From Lentimicrobium sp. (GTDB taxonomy: Bacteria > Bacteroidota > Bacteroidia > Bacteroidales > Lentimicrobiaceae), in the NCBI GenBank assembly GCA_019429275.1, contig JAHYJC010000025.1, forward strand, positions 1-64,000: DNA of 64,000 nucleotides, written 5' to 3'. Within the stretch, counting starts at the first letter, position 1, and the number at the start of each line of letters is the position of its first letter. The notes beneath the pieces are model-generated. The model was not told where the DNA came from and did not search any database. It saw only the letters and a program-made list of their open reading frames with translations. The translations under genes were made by a program, and so were the position numbers. Below, piece by piece: positions 34,444 through 43,661 of the stretch.

Positions 34444-35595
34444 ATGAAGAAAGTAACACTGCTGTTAACTACAATACTGATTGTAACAGCTGCATTTGGC
34501 CAAAAAGCCTTAAGAACCACCGCTTTTAACAATCTGCGAAAAGGTGAACTTGACAAGGCTTTGCAGAATATTGAACCCACCATTTCGGATGCATCAACCA
34601 TGAATGATCCTAAAACCTGGTTTTATCGTGGAAACATTTATCTGCAAATCCAAATGAGTGAAAACTCTGATTATAAAGCATTGGATAATAATGCGTTACT
34701 TAAAGCTTATGATTCATACCAGAAAGTGCTGGAGTTGGATGCAAAAAAAGAATACTACACAGAAACCTTTCAGAATCTTTTCATCATCAGTGAGCAATTC
34801 TATAATGAAGGGGTTAAGAACTTCACACTTGATCCACCAAATTATGCTATGGCTTTCAAAGCTTTTGAAACTTCGGTTATGGTAAATGAGTCTTTTGGAA
34901 GTATTGACACCCTGGCCATGTTCAATGCAGCGCTTTCTGCCGAGAATGCACGCGATTTTTCAAATGCTAAATTATACTACACCAAAGTAAAAGATATGGG
35001 CTACCCTCAGCCACTACTTTATAACTCACTGGCAACAATACACATAGAAGAAGGAGATACAACTTCCGCAATTGCCATCCTGAGTGAAGGACGTAAGAAA
35101 TACCCTGATAATTTCAATCTTTTGATAGCTGAAACCAATATTTATCTGAGCTCAAAACAGAACGATAAAGCCATGGCCAACCTCGTAGAAGCTGTAAAAA
35201 CCGATCCCATGAATCCGACCATTCATTATGCTGTTGGTGTTAACTACGCTTTGATGGGAGATGTAGCAGAAGCAGAAAAAGCATATCTGAAAGCAGTTGA
35301 AATTAATCCCGATTATTTTGAAGCCAATTACAACCTCGGAGCTTTGTACGTCAATGAAGCTGCACTGTCGATAGAAGAAGCCAATAAACTTCCGCTTTCT
35401 GCAGTTCAGGAATATGATGCTTTGAAAGTAAAAGCTGATGATATCTTAAGAAAATCAATACCTTTTCTTGAAAAGGCGAGTGCTCTGGATACAACAGACA
35501 GAAGTACTTTGCTGTCGCTGAAAGAAATTTACACCAGGCTTCAGATGTATGATAAAATGAAAGAGATCAACGATAAAATCTCTGAGCTCGAATAG
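34444..35595 (+). CDS. Secreted tetratricopeptide-repeat protein
   Basis: The 383-residue protein has a signal peptide (1-19, ending TAAFGQ). The rest is helical repeat: TPR motifs are clearest at about 195-305 (LYNSLATIHIEEGDTTSAIA, TIHYAVGVNYALMGDVAEAE, PDYFEANYNLGALYVNEA). TPR proteins hold protein complexes together; this one would do so in the periplasm. It follows gyrA by 59 bp, but no functional link is obvious. A terminator follows at 35618. Confidence 0.85.
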   Translation: MKKVTLLLTTILIVTAAFGQKALRTTAFNNLRKGELDKALQNIEPTISDASTMNDPKTWFYRGNIYLQIQMSENSDYKALDNNALLKAYDSYQKVLELDAKKEYYTETFQNLFIISEQFYNEGVKNFTLDPPNYAMAFKAFETSVMVNESFGSIDTLAMFNAALSAENARDFSNAKLYYTKVKDMGYPQPLLYNSLATIHIEEGDTTSAIAILSEGRKKYPDNFNLLIAETNIYLSSKQNDKAMANLVEAVKTDPMNPTIHYAVGVNYALMGDVAEAEKAYLKAVEINPDYFEANYNLGALYVNEAALSIEEANKLPLSAVQEYDALKVKADDILRKSIPFLEKASALDTTDRSTLLSLKEIYTRLQMYDKMKEINDKISELE

Positions 35596-35617
35596 GTAAG
35601 GTGCTTTTAAAACTTGT

Positions 35618-35650
35618 AAAGCCGGAAGTTCTTATTCCGGCTTTGTTTTT
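35618..35650 (+). terminator. Terminator after the TPR gene
   Basis: AAAGCCGGAA and TTCCGGCTTT pair around a short loop, followed by GTTTTTAT. Confidence 0.88.
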
Positions 35651-35903
35651 ATAGGGTAGAGGTGAAATTTATAATTTGACATAATATAAATTATGTAACA
35701 TTTTTAACTATTGAATATCAGGCTTGTTATTTTCAAATTAATTGCTCATTTGGAAATCCAATCTGAAGCTAAAATTTAACATCATCTTTAAAAACAATTA
35801 AAATTTGATCAAAAAAAATATTTACTTATTTTTATCATTAAAATATCGGAACTTTAAAAACTAATAACCCATCTCAATTTTACCAGATAATAAACGCTGA
35901 ATC

Positions 35904-37916
35904 ATGAAAAATAAAATTCCAGGTATTGTAAAAATTGATCCATGGTTAACCCCTGTGATTGAAGATGTTAATAACCGTTATCAGAGATTCCTGGATCAGA
36001 AGAAGCGAATAGATTCAGAATATGGTTCACTTTCAGCATTTGCTAACGCTTATAAACATCTTGGTGTAAACTACGATAAAAAAGCCAAGGGATGGTTTTA
36101 CCGTGAATGGGCCCCTGCTGCGCATCAACTCTTTCTGTCAGGCGACTTTAACGACTGGAATCCTGGTACGCATCCACTTAAAAAAAATCATGATGGAGTT
36201 TGGGAAATATTTCTTGATTATGCGACATATAAAGACAAATTCACGCATGGAAGTAAAATAAAAGTATGGGTTGATGCAGCCAATGGGTTTTTATCCAGAA
36301 TTCCCGCCTACATTACGCGTGTGGTGCAGGATTCAGATACACTTAATTTTTCAGGGCAGCTCTGGTTTGACGAATTTGACTGGGGAAATGATAACTTTAA
36401 ACTCCTGAAGGATCAAAAGCTTTTTATTTATGAATGTCATGTTGGAATGGCTCAGGAAAAGGAAGGTCTGGGAACATACACAGAATTTGCAGAAAAAAAT
36501 CTTCCCTGGGTTAAGGCTGCCGGCTACAATGCCATTCAGTTAATGGCCATTCAGGAGCATCCATATTATGGTTCATTTGGATACCATGTTTCAAACTTCT
36601 TTGCGCCATCTTCGAGGTTTGGCACTCCCGAAGAACTTAAAAACCTTATCCGGACAGCCCATTCTATGGGAATTGCAGTAATTATGGATATTGTTCATTC
36701 TCATACAGTTAAGAATGTGAATGAGGGTTTAAACATGTTTGATGGAAGCGATAGCCAGTATTTTCATCCTGGTCCGCGAGGTATTCATCCCCAATGGGAT
36801 TCCCTTTTGTTTGATTATGGTCGAAAAGAGGTTATGCAATTTCTCCTTTCGAATGTTAAATACTGGTTAAAAGAATTTCATTTTGATGGATTCAGGTTTG
36901 ATGGTGTTGGTTCAATGCTATATTTTCATCATGGTAATGATATCATTGATTCGCCCGAAAAGTACTTTCGTGATGGGGTTGAATGGGATGCTGTCACCTA
37001 CCTGCAGCTTGCCAATAAGCTTGTTCACAAAATTTATCCAAGTGCAGTTACCATAGCCGAAGATGTAACCGGTATGCCCGGACTTACAGCGCCTCTCTCC
37101 TATGGTGGAATTTCATTCGATTACAGGCTTGGCATGGGAATTCCTGATTATTGGATTAAATTATTGAAAGAATACAAGGATGAGGACTGGAATATTTATG
37201 AATTGTGGAATGTAATGACAAACAGGTTACCAGGAGTAAAGACCATAGCCTATGCTGAATCGCACGATCAGGCGCTGGTTGGTGATAAAACACTTGCATT
37301 CTGGCTTATGGATAAGGAAATGTACTTTCATATGCACGTGAATGATCAGAATATGGTTGTTGACAGAGGCATTGCGCTTCATAAAATGATACGATTATTT
37401 ACCATTGCATTAGGTGGTGTAGCTTATCTTAATTTTATGGGTAATGAATTTGGTCATCCCGAGTGGATTGATTTTCCAAGACTTGGAAATAACTGGAGCT
37501 ATAAATATGCTCGCAGGCAATGGTCATTGGCATCCAACCCGGATTTAAAATATAAATTTCTGGCTGCATTCGATAAAAAAATGATTGAACTTATTCGGGA
37601 TAATGCTGTTTTTGATGAGGAATACGGAAATCAATTGCTTATGGACGAAACCAACAAAACCATTGTATTCAAGCGTGGAAACCTGGTTTTTCTTTATAAT
37701 TTTCACCCTTTCAACAGCATTTATGATTACGCATTTTCTGTTCCGGAAGCGGGCAGATATAAAATCATTCTGAGTTCCGATAGCCCGGAATATGGCGGTC
37801 ATGGACGAGTTGATACCAGTCTTTTATATCCTGCAGTCAAATCTGAAGGAAAGGACAAGCCGGAAATAAGAATTTATAATACAAACAGAACGGCCATTGT
37901 TTTGAAATGTGAGTGA
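35904..37916 (+). CDS. glgB: 1,4-alpha-glucan branching enzyme, GH13 (eukaryotic-type)
   Basis: The enzyme makes alpha-1,6 branches in glycogen. The 670-residue protein has an early-set CBM48 domain (about 55-150, with WAPAAHQLFLSGDFNDWN), a GH13 barrel with FHFDGFRFDGVGS (nucleophile D333), TIAEDVTGMP (acid/base E386) and AESHDQALVGDKT (D455), and a C-terminal beta domain. The pattern YFHHG and GNEFGHPEWIDFP, and its length, resemble the eukaryotic GBE1-like group (GH13_8) rather than E. coli GlgB. No other glycogen genes adjoin it; the preceding 250 bp hold no clear promoter. Confidence 0.92.
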   Translation: MKNKIPGIVKIDPWLTPVIEDVNNRYQRFLDQKKRIDSEYGSLSAFANAYKHLGVNYDKKAKGWFYREWAPAAHQLFLSGDFNDWNPGTHPLKKNHDGVWEIFLDYATYKDKFTHGSKIKVWVDAANGFLSRIPAYITRVVQDSDTLNFSGQLWFDEFDWGNDNFKLLKDQKLFIYECHVGMAQEKEGLGTYTEFAEKNLPWVKAAGYNAIQLMAIQEHPYYGSFGYHVSNFFAPSSRFGTPEELKNLIRTAHSMGIAVIMDIVHSHTVKNVNEGLNMFDGSDSQYFHPGPRGIHPQWDSLLFDYGRKEVMQFLLSNVKYWLKEFHFDGFRFDGVGSMLYFHHGNDIIDSPEKYFRDGVEWDAVTYLQLANKLVHKIYPSAVTIAEDVTGMPGLTAPLSYGGISFDYRLGMGIPDYWIKLLKEYKDEDWNIYELWNVMTNRLPGVKTIAYAESHDQALVGDKTLAFWLMDKEMYFHMHVNDQNMVVDRGIALHKMIRLFTIALGGVAYLNFMGNEFGHPEWIDFPRLGNNWSYKYARRQWSLASNPDLKYKFLAAFDKKMIELIRDNAVFDEEYGNQLLMDETNKTIVFKRGNLVFLYNFHPFNSIYDYAFSVPEAGRYKIILSSDSPEYGGHGRVDTSLLYPAVKSEGKDKPEIRIYNTNRTAIVLKCE

Positions 37917-38044
37917 TAACATACGAAATACGAGACCTCTGGATATCAGTTTTATTTTTTTTTTTGAAATATTTAACAATCCATTTGCAATTTTAATGTT
38001 TAACAGTCGTATTATTGTAAACTTTTTCTTAACCAAAAAATTAT

Positions 38045-38353
38045 ATGGACAGAAAGCGTCTGGTTGTTAGTTATAGTAATGTTTCACCCGAAGTGCTTGA
38101 GGCGATCAGGAAAAAATATCCTTTAGGCTATTCAAATCATGTAATCAAAGTAAAAACCAAAGGAGATGACTTCTTTTATGCCATTACGGTCGATACAGAG
38201 GATGCAAGTTACCTTGTTAAAGTTCCTGTAAAGATAGACTCGAAGGGCAGTATAAATGATGAGGATCCTTTGGGAGACATCAACGATGAAAAAGAAACTG
38301 AAGATTCCGATTCAGATTCCAATTCAGAGCCTTCAATAGATGCAGAAGATTAA
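38045..38353 (+). CDS. Small conserved-looking protein with acidic tail
   Basis: The 102-residue protein has a basic start (MDRKRLVVSYSNVS), a compact middle to about residue 68 (VLEAIRKKYPLGYSNHVIKV, FFYAITVDTEDASYLVKVPV), and a tail of Asp, Glu and Ser. There is no signal peptide or membrane segment. I do not recognise a named family; the globular part looks like a real small alpha/beta fold and the codon use is normal. It is a lone gene after glgB, in the cytoplasm. Function unknown. Confidence 0.7.
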   Translation: MDRKRLVVSYSNVSPEVLEAIRKKYPLGYSNHVIKVKTKGDDFFYAITVDTEDASYLVKVPVKIDSKGSINDEDPLGDINDEKETEDSDSDSNSEPSIDAED

Positions 38354-38509
38354 CCTGTAAATCCATTCAGGATTGTCAGTTTTTTTTATTTAAAGCGCTT
38401 TCAGGCTTTACTCTGATGGTTTGTAAGCACCAAAAACTTCAGACCGAATAACCTGGAAATATTTTATGTCAATCTGGAAAATGTTTGATAATGTAGGTAT
38501 CTGTCAAAC

Positions 38510-39052
38510 TTATTTCTTCAATTTTTTCACAATTTTCCATGCGATGCTTTTGAAGCCTTAAGTTACTTCATCCATCTGAAATTCAATTATATCTGTTATT
38601 TCAGGAATTAATTCGGGAAATTTTATTGTAACCTTCATCAGAATTAACTTACAATACATTTTCACTGCAACAGTTTCAGTTTTTGATTGCAACCATTTGA
38701 AAGAAATTTCGGTTAAAAGCCCGAGGTTATAGATTGGCAATGAACTTGTGGATTACATTCTTAATGAATGCCTTTTAAGTCCATCGGATGAAAAAGCAGG
38801 CAGATTATCTGATAATTCTTCGATTCTACAATCGAGTTGTTCCGGATGTAATTCAGAGCAATAATCAATTACCCAGGCTGCTCTCCTGCTTACAGGATCA
38901 ATATTATTAAGCATTATTAACCAGAACTCATCAAAGAATTCTGGTTTACTATTAAGTATTTCAACCCAAAAATCAGTTTTGTTTCTTGATTGTTCTCTGA
39001 GAAGCAAATTTTCCAGGATGGAAGTATCCGGATTCATAATTTTTAAAGGCAA
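38510..39052 (-). pseudogene. HEAT-like repeat protein gene with two in-frame TAA stops
   Basis: A single minus-strand frame of 181 codons carries a helical, HEAT-repeat-like protein: FFDEFWLIMLNNIDPVSRRA and VIDYCSELHPEQL near the start, then SLPIYNLGLLTEISFKWLQS, VAVKMYCKLILMKVTIKFPE and a last GFKSIAWKIVKKLKK. It is broken by TAA at codon 100 (38753-38755) and codon 165 (38558-38560), with the frame and coding character kept on both sides. No frameshift is present. Both stops could arise from TTA (Leu) by one change each, which is inference. From memory it resembles a Bacteroidota hypothetical family of about 180 residues. Confidence 0.65.
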
Positions 39053-39122
39053 AAATTAAGTTAAAGATTAAATCAAGTTTCGGAGTGATTCAAAATTTAG
39101 TAAGGCAAATTGGATAAAAACA

Positions 39123-39159
39123 GAAAAGGGAACTACTCTTGTCGAGAAATTCCCTTTTC
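39123..39159 (-). terminator. Terminator of the putative structured RNA
   Basis: GAAAAGGGAA (39123-39132) and TTCCCTTTTC (39150-39159) form a perfect 10-bp stem with an inner CTC/GAG stem. On the minus strand it is followed by CTG and five T. No T-run follows on the + side, so it works for minus-strand transcription. Confidence 0.75.
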
Positions 39160-39431
39160 GCCTTTGCAATAGCCGTAGCTTTTGCAAGACCTCAGGTTAC
39201 TGTTGGGGTGCTTTGTAGTTAAATCCCCCGTAGGACATTTTCTTACTTACCACTTGCAGGGCTTTTTTACTTGCGTAACGCTTCCTGACGGGACTTCGGT
39301 ACTTGTACTCTGCTATCGATTACTTTCCTTGCGGTCTGCGCTCAATTTGCTGAGCCTTTCAGCTTTTGTGACGGTTTCCTTGCGGACCTTGCACTTAGCC
39401 TCCCGGAGTTTCTCACCTTATCGCTGGCCTG
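39123..39431 (-). ncRNA. Putative structured noncoding RNA of about 310 nt, unidentified
   Basis: This block is bounded on the minus strand by a full promoter (39438-39468) and a terminator (39123-39159), and is less AT-rich than its flanks. Within it are short GCAA-tetraloop hairpins: UCC-GCAA-GGA (39378-39387), CC-GCAA-GG (39327-39334) and UUAC-GCAA-GUAA (39267-39278), plus GCUGA-AAGGC-UCAGC (39349-39363) and a GGGG/CCCC pairing near 39205-39235. The + strand is open for about 114 codons, but that reading has no protein-like quality. I compared it from memory with RNase P RNA, tmRNA, 4.5S RNA and 6S RNA: none of their signature sequences is present. Confidence 0.6.
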
Positions 39432-39437
39432 ATGATA

Positions 39438-39468
39438 CAAAGATAAGCTTTAAAGATGCTTTTGTCAA
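39438..39468 (-). promoter_or_regulatory. Promoter of the putative structured RNA
   Basis: On the minus strand TTG (39468-39466) is followed after 20 bp by TATCTTTG (39445-39438), matching the Bacteroidota consensus closely. Transcription would begin near 39431, where the GC-richer block begins. Confidence 0.7.
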
Positions 39469-39837
39469 GTATTTTTTAATATTTAAATTCAACATCGTAT
39501 TCACATTAGTTATGAACAATTGTTAATAATTTTCTTCACTTTTTTAATTGTATATCACTGATGTCCGGTAAAATCTTAAATAAAACTCTGAATCCTTTGC
39601 TGGTATAGTAAAAGGTAATATTTCGCTCCTCTGGAACTTTCTTTTTGGTTTAACCATATTTTACTACAAATATTACGCAGCTCTTCTGATGAAAAATTGC
39701 TACAGAATAGCAAAATATTTGCAGTCAGCAGGTTATCGGAATTGAAAATGAGCTACAGAGTAGCGTGATATTATAATCTCCAAATGTTCGGAAATTAGCC
39801 GGACAACAGTGATTGTATATATATGATAATAAGATTA
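39446..39837. other. Intergenic stretch between the RNA gene and relA
   Basis: About 390 bp without a gene. It includes the RNA promoter at its left end and a cluster of three related short repeats (39663-39772). The rest is AT-rich with no recognisable feature; no clear terminator for relA is seen. Confidence 0.5.
39663..39772. repeat. Three copies of a short hairpin-bearing intergenic repeat
   Basis: Two + copies, GCTACAGAATAGCAAAATAT (from 39700) and GCTACAGAGTAGCGTGATAT (from 39752), share an inner GCTA/TAGC hairpin. A third, inverted copy lies at 39663-39684 (minus reading GAGCTGCGTAATATTTGTAG). Consensus is about GCTACAGARTAGCGNAATAT. They are spaced about 50 bp apart. Such short repeats may belong to a dispersed genomic family; no other good copy was found in this window. 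Confidence 0.5.
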
Positions 39838-42060
39838 TTAATAAATTGAAGCCATCCTGCTTGCTTTGATTATTCCTTTAATTGATAACAATTTTTTGAT
39901 CAAAAAATCAAGATGCTTTTTGTCTTTAATGCTCACCTTCACAATGCCATCAAATTTTCCGCCCTTACTATCCAGGGAAATACCTCTTACATCCATTCTT
40001 AACTCCTGCGAGATCATGTTGGTTATCGTGTTTAAAATTCCTAACTGATCAAATCCACTTATTCTGACAGTGGCAATAAAAAATGATCCTTCAACCTTGG
40101 TTGACCACTTTGCATCCATTGAACGATAAGGATATCTGCTTCGCATGCGCGCCGCGTTGGGACAGGTTATTCTGTGAATTTTTATTCCATCACTAACTGT
40201 GATAAATCCAAAAATTTCGTCTCCCATTACCGGATTACAACATCTGGCCAACTTATATCCTTCTATTTCAGAACTTTCGTTCACAACAATTATATTGTCG
40301 GAGGTTCTGCTGCCTGCAAGCTGATCTGATTTTGAGGTTTTTGGTTTATCAGGTTTTATTTCCCCTTCTTTTGGAACTGATAAAATTATCTCTTTTATCT
40401 GGGTAGCCTCAATACGGTTATCGGCAAGACGTTGAAACAGATCGAGAGGTCCCGATAATTTAAAATGTGCAACCAGCTTATTGATTGCCTCATCCTGAGT
40501 AACAGATTTTATTTGTGACAATTTTCTTTTAAATATTATTTTACCTTCTTCAGCCTGCTGAAATTCAGCTTCTTTCAGATATCTTTTTATTTTATTTTTT
40601 GCTCTTGATGTAATTACCCATCCCAACCAATCAATATTCGGATTTTGATTTTTTGAAGTTATTACCTCAACCACATCACCACTTTTCAGGGTATGTTTTA
40701 AGGGAACAATCTTTCCGTTGACCCTTGCACCTGAGCATTTTGACCCTATTTTCGTGTGAACTTCAAAGGCAAAGTCCAGCACCGAACTTCCCGTTTTAAG
40801 CTTTTTCAGGTCGCCTTCGGGTGTAAAAACATAAATCCTATTATCAGGCGATACCAACTCTTCCCTTTCCGATAATTGTACTTCTGTTTCAATCGGATTT
40901 TCAAGAATCTTTCTGATTTTATTCAGCCATTCAATATTTTCAGCATCACTTTTATGCCCTTTATACCTCCAATGTGCAGCATTTCCCATTTCGGCCTCTT
41001 CATCCATCCTTTTGCTTCTTATCTGCACTTCTATCCATTTCCCCAATGGCCCAAGTACTGTAATGTGAAGAGATTCATATCCATTTAGCCTGGGTATTGT
41101 AATCCAGTCGCGCATACGGCTGGGTTCAGGCTTATATAAATTGGTTATAACAGAGTAAGCTTTCCAGCAATCAGCTTTTTCTAAGTTTTTATCAGAATCA
41201 AGAATGATTCTGATGGCAAACAAGTCATATACTTCTTCAAAAGGAATATTCTGCTTTGTTAGTTTTGAATAAACAGAAGCCACTGATTTAATTCTGTTTT
41301 TAATTATAAATTTCAGATTCTGTTTTGTCAATTCAGTGGTTATTGGTGCAATAAACTGATTTACATGGTCTCGGTTATTGTACTCAATTTCTCTTATTTT
41401 TTCGGCTAATTCATTATAAATTATAGGTTTTGAGAAGTTTAAGGACAATTCGTCCAACTCAGATTTTATCCTGTATAATCCAAGCTTATGTGCAAGTGGA
41501 GCATATAAATTTGCAGTTTCTGTGGCTATTGAAATCTGAGATTGCTTATCGAGCGTCTGTATGTTTCTCATATACTGAAGTCTGTCAGCAAGTTTTATTA
41601 ATAAAACCCTTACATCTGACGAGAGAGATAAAATTAGGCTAACAAAATTTTCTGAATTCTGGGGAAGTTTCTCGGTAGGGAGTTTGCTTATTTTATTAAG
41701 GTTTTCAATAATTTGCCTGCATTCTTTAAGTTCTTTGTGATTCAGAATTTCAATCAGTTGGGGTGAATCGGCATTGACTTTGGCAAGCAGTGCAGATATA
41801 ATGGAAGGCAATCCCATGCCAACTTTGGCAGAAATAATCCGGGCAACATCAACGGCATGTGAAAAATATGATTCATTGTTCATGTAAGTCTGTCGTCCAT
41901 ATTCAGACAGAGCAACCAGAAACGCTCTCTTTAGCAGTTCTTTTTCCGGACCCGATACAGAATCACCAACTGCCAGTATTAGTTCTTTGTATTTTGATAA
42001 AACGAACTGTTTATCTTTTGCTGTAAATCCCTGGTTCATTGGAGGTAAATAAATTGACAA
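39838..42060 (-). CDS. relA: RelA/SpoT-family (p)ppGpp synthetase with degenerate hydrolase site
   Basis: The 740-residue protein has the long RSH layout: HD region (about 50-200), synthetase (about 240-360), TGS (about 400-465), a helical part and a C-terminal ACT domain (about 665-740). The synthetase keeps VYDLFAIRIILDSD, NGYESLHITVLGP and EVQIRS, so it should make (p)ppGpp. In the HD domain H68 (SYFSHAVDVA) and the later KLADRLQYMR are kept, but the HD dyad itself is replaced: ALLHD-EDT became ALLAKVNADS with A93-K94. Hydrolysis is therefore unlikely, as in RelA proper. A second, SpoT-like enzyme is expected elsewhere in the genome. It lies downstream of floA beyond a terminator. Confidence 0.93.
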   Translation of the reverse strand: MSIYLPPMNQGFTAKDKQFVLSKYKELILAVGDSVSGPEKELLKRAFLVALSEYGRQTYMNNESYFSHAVDVARIISAKVGMGLPSIISALLAKVNADSPQLIEILNHKELKECRQIIENLNKISKLPTEKLPQNSENFVSLILSLSSDVRVLLIKLADRLQYMRNIQTLDKQSQISIATETANLYAPLAHKLGLYRIKSELDELSLNFSKPIIYNELAEKIREIEYNNRDHVNQFIAPITTELTKQNLKFIIKNRIKSVASVYSKLTKQNIPFEEVYDLFAIRIILDSDKNLEKADCWKAYSVITNLYKPEPSRMRDWITIPRLNGYESLHITVLGPLGKWIEVQIRSKRMDEEAEMGNAAHWRYKGHKSDAENIEWLNKIRKILENPIETEVQLSEREELVSPDNRIYVFTPEGDLKKLKTGSSVLDFAFEVHTKIGSKCSGARVNGKIVPLKHTLKSGDVVEVITSKNQNPNIDWLGWVITSRAKNKIKRYLKEAEFQQAEEGKIIFKRKLSQIKSVTQDEAINKLVAHFKLSGPLDLFQRLADNRIEATQIKEIILSVPKEGEIKPDKPKTSKSDQLAGSRTSDNIIVVNESSEIEGYKLARCCNPVMGDEIFGFITVSDGIKIHRITCPNAARMRSRYPYRSMDAKWSTKVEGSFFIATVRISGFDQLGILNTITNMISQELRMDVRGISLDSKGGKFDGIVKVSIKDKKHLDFLIKKLLSIKGIIKASRMASIY

Positions 42061-42089
42061 TAAAAGTCATGGTTTAGTCTTATATTAAA

Positions 42090-42121
42090 AGCGCCCTGTC
42101 AATTAATGTCGACAGGGCGCT
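42090..42121 (-). terminator. Terminator after floA
   Basis: AGCGCCCTGTC and GACAGGGCGCT form an 11-bp stem; on the minus strand it is followed by TTTTAATA. It separates the clpS-to-floA run from relA. Confidence 0.85.
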
Positions 42122-42139
42122 AAAAACACACTTTAAAAA

Positions 42140-43141
42140 TTATTTCAGCGGATTGTCGGTCTCCTTAGGTTTTTGTTTGCCAGGCTCAGCAATTGATTCC
42201 CTCATTCGGGTATCGGCCTGGATATTCTGGAACTTGTAATAATCCATCAAGCCAAGATTTCCTGAGCGGAAAGCATCAGCAATTGCTTTGGGAATTTCGG
42301 CTTCTGCTTCAATAACTTTAGCTCTCGCCTCCTGAGCTTTTGCTTTCATTTCCTGTTCATTGGCAACAGCCATCGCTCTTCTTTCCTCTGCTTTGGCCTG
42401 TGCAATATTTTTATCGGCATTGGCCTGATCCATTTGCAAGTAGGCTCCAATATTTTTTCCAACATCGATATCGGCAATGTCAATTGACAAAATTTCAAAA
42501 GCAGTACCACTGTCTAAACCTTTTGACAACACAACTTTTGAAATTGAATCAGGGTTTTCAAGTACGCTTTTATGTGAGTCGGCAGAACCAATTGAGGAAA
42601 CAACGCCCTCTCCTACCCTTGCGAGAATGGTTTCTTCTCCGGCACCACCAACAAGTTGCCTGATGTTTGCCCTAACGGTAACCCTGGCTTTGGCAATGAG
42701 CTGAATTCCATCTTTTGCCACTGCTGCAACCGGTGGAGTATTGATTACTTTTGGATTCACAGACATCTGAACAGCTTCAAAAACGTCTCTTCCTGCCAGG
42801 TCGATGGCCGTTGCGGCTTTAAAGTTCAGAGGAATATTAGCTTTATCAGCTGAGATAAGTGCATTTACAACCAACTTAACCCTTCCGCCGGCAAGGTAAT
42901 GAGCTTCAAGTTCATCGCGGGTTATAGTCAATCCTGCCTTTGTGGCATTGATCATTGCAGTAACGATTATTGAAGGTGGTACTTTTCTCCAGCGCATAAA
43001 AACAAGTTGAAGCAAAGAAATCCTCACTCCTGAAAGAAGTGCGGAAAACCAGAGCCCGACTGGAATAAAATAAAGTATTATCCATAATCCAAATAGTGAA
43101 GCGATGCCGATGGCAACAATTACAACAAATGATGATTCCAT
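42140..43141 (-). CDS. floA: Flotillin-like protein FloA
   Basis: FloA organises membrane microdomains and is linked to secretion and membrane fluidity. The 333-residue protein has an N-terminal membrane hairpin (about 5-38, [20 protein letters not shown]), then the SPFH-like core with [36 protein letters not shown] and [20 protein letters not shown], and a C-terminal alanine/glutamate-rich coiled coil. The C-terminal end is charged. It starts 4 bp after the stop of the NfeD gene, the usual nfeD-floA operon. Confidence 0.95.
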   Translation of the reverse strand: MESSFVVIVAIGIASLFGLWIILYFIPVGLWFSALLSGVRISLLQLVFMRWRKVPPSIIVTAMINATKAGLTITRDELEAHYLAGGRVKLVVNALISADKANIPLNFKAATAIDLAGRDVFEAVQMSVNPKVINTPPVAAVAKDGIQLIAKARVTVRANIRQLVGGAGEETILARVGEGVVSSIGSADSHKSVLENPDSISKVVLSKGLDSGTAFEILSIDIADIDVGKNIGAYLQMDQANADKNIAQAKAEERRAMAVANEQEMKAKAQEARAKVIEAEAEIPKAIADAFRSGNLGLMDYYKFQNIQADTRMRESIAEPGKQKPKETDNPLK

Positions 43142-43144
43142 AGT

Positions 43145-43612
43145 TTAAGTTTTACGTTTAACAAATATTTTATTATCCTGAAGGTGAGTTATTTCAATCA
43201 TTGTTTCCTGATCGATGAAATCACCGGTAGTGTGCACTTCAAAATACTCATCGTTGATGATGGCTTTGCCTGATGGCGCAAGCCTTGAAACAGTCTTTCC
43301 GGTATCACCGCTTTTTACCTGCCCGGTATCAATCTCATTTACCCTGCCATCTATCTCTTTTTTAAGCATGAGTTTGTTCCATGTTTTCGACTTCAACGAT
43401 AGATAAATGGTAAGGATAGTAAGAAAAATAGTGCCTATGAGAACGAAATGACCGGTTGGAGATCCGAAAGTGTGATAAGATTCCCAGACGGAAAAAGCTA
43501 TAAGAGCTAATCCTGCAGCCCCGATTAAAGTTGTTCCTGGTATAACCAAAACCTCAAGCAAAAGAAACAAAAGACCTGCAATAATCAGAATTATTATTAA
43601 TGTCATTGACAT
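43145..43612 (-). CDS. NfeD-family membrane protein
   Basis: The 155-residue protein has three hydrophobic segments (about 4-22, 27-45 and 56-73), then a soluble OB-fold domain (about 95-155, GDTGKTVSRLAPSGKAIIND, EYFEVHTTGDFIDQETMI). It is the short form without the ClpP-like protease domain. NfeD proteins pair with SPFH proteins, and floA follows directly, so the two probably form one membrane complex. Confidence 0.92.
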   Translation of the reverse strand: MSMTLIIILIIAGLLFLLLEVLVIPGTTLIGAAGLALIAFSVWESYHTFGSPTGHFVLIGTIFLTILTIYLSLKSKTWNKLMLKKEIDGRVNEIDTGQVKSGDTGKTVSRLAPSGKAIINDEYFEVHTTGDFIDQETMIEITHLQDNKIFVKRKT

Positions 43613-43661
43613 ATTTTAAAGGCTTAGGCTTTAGACAAATTTATGAATGATTTCCGGATAA

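Noticed and set aside
39123-39431. RNase P RNA, tmRNA or 4.5S RNA as identity of the structured RNA
   Set aside because: The near-universal GAGGAAAGTCC and ACAGAA blocks of RNase P, the tmRNA ends, and the 4.5S apical loop sequence are all missing; only short resemblances occur.
39182-39526. A 114-codon open frame on the + strand
   Set aside because: It lies antisense over the promoter and body of the putative structured RNA, is rich in Leu/Ser/Phe with no domain, and runs into AT-rich DNA. I treat it as chance.
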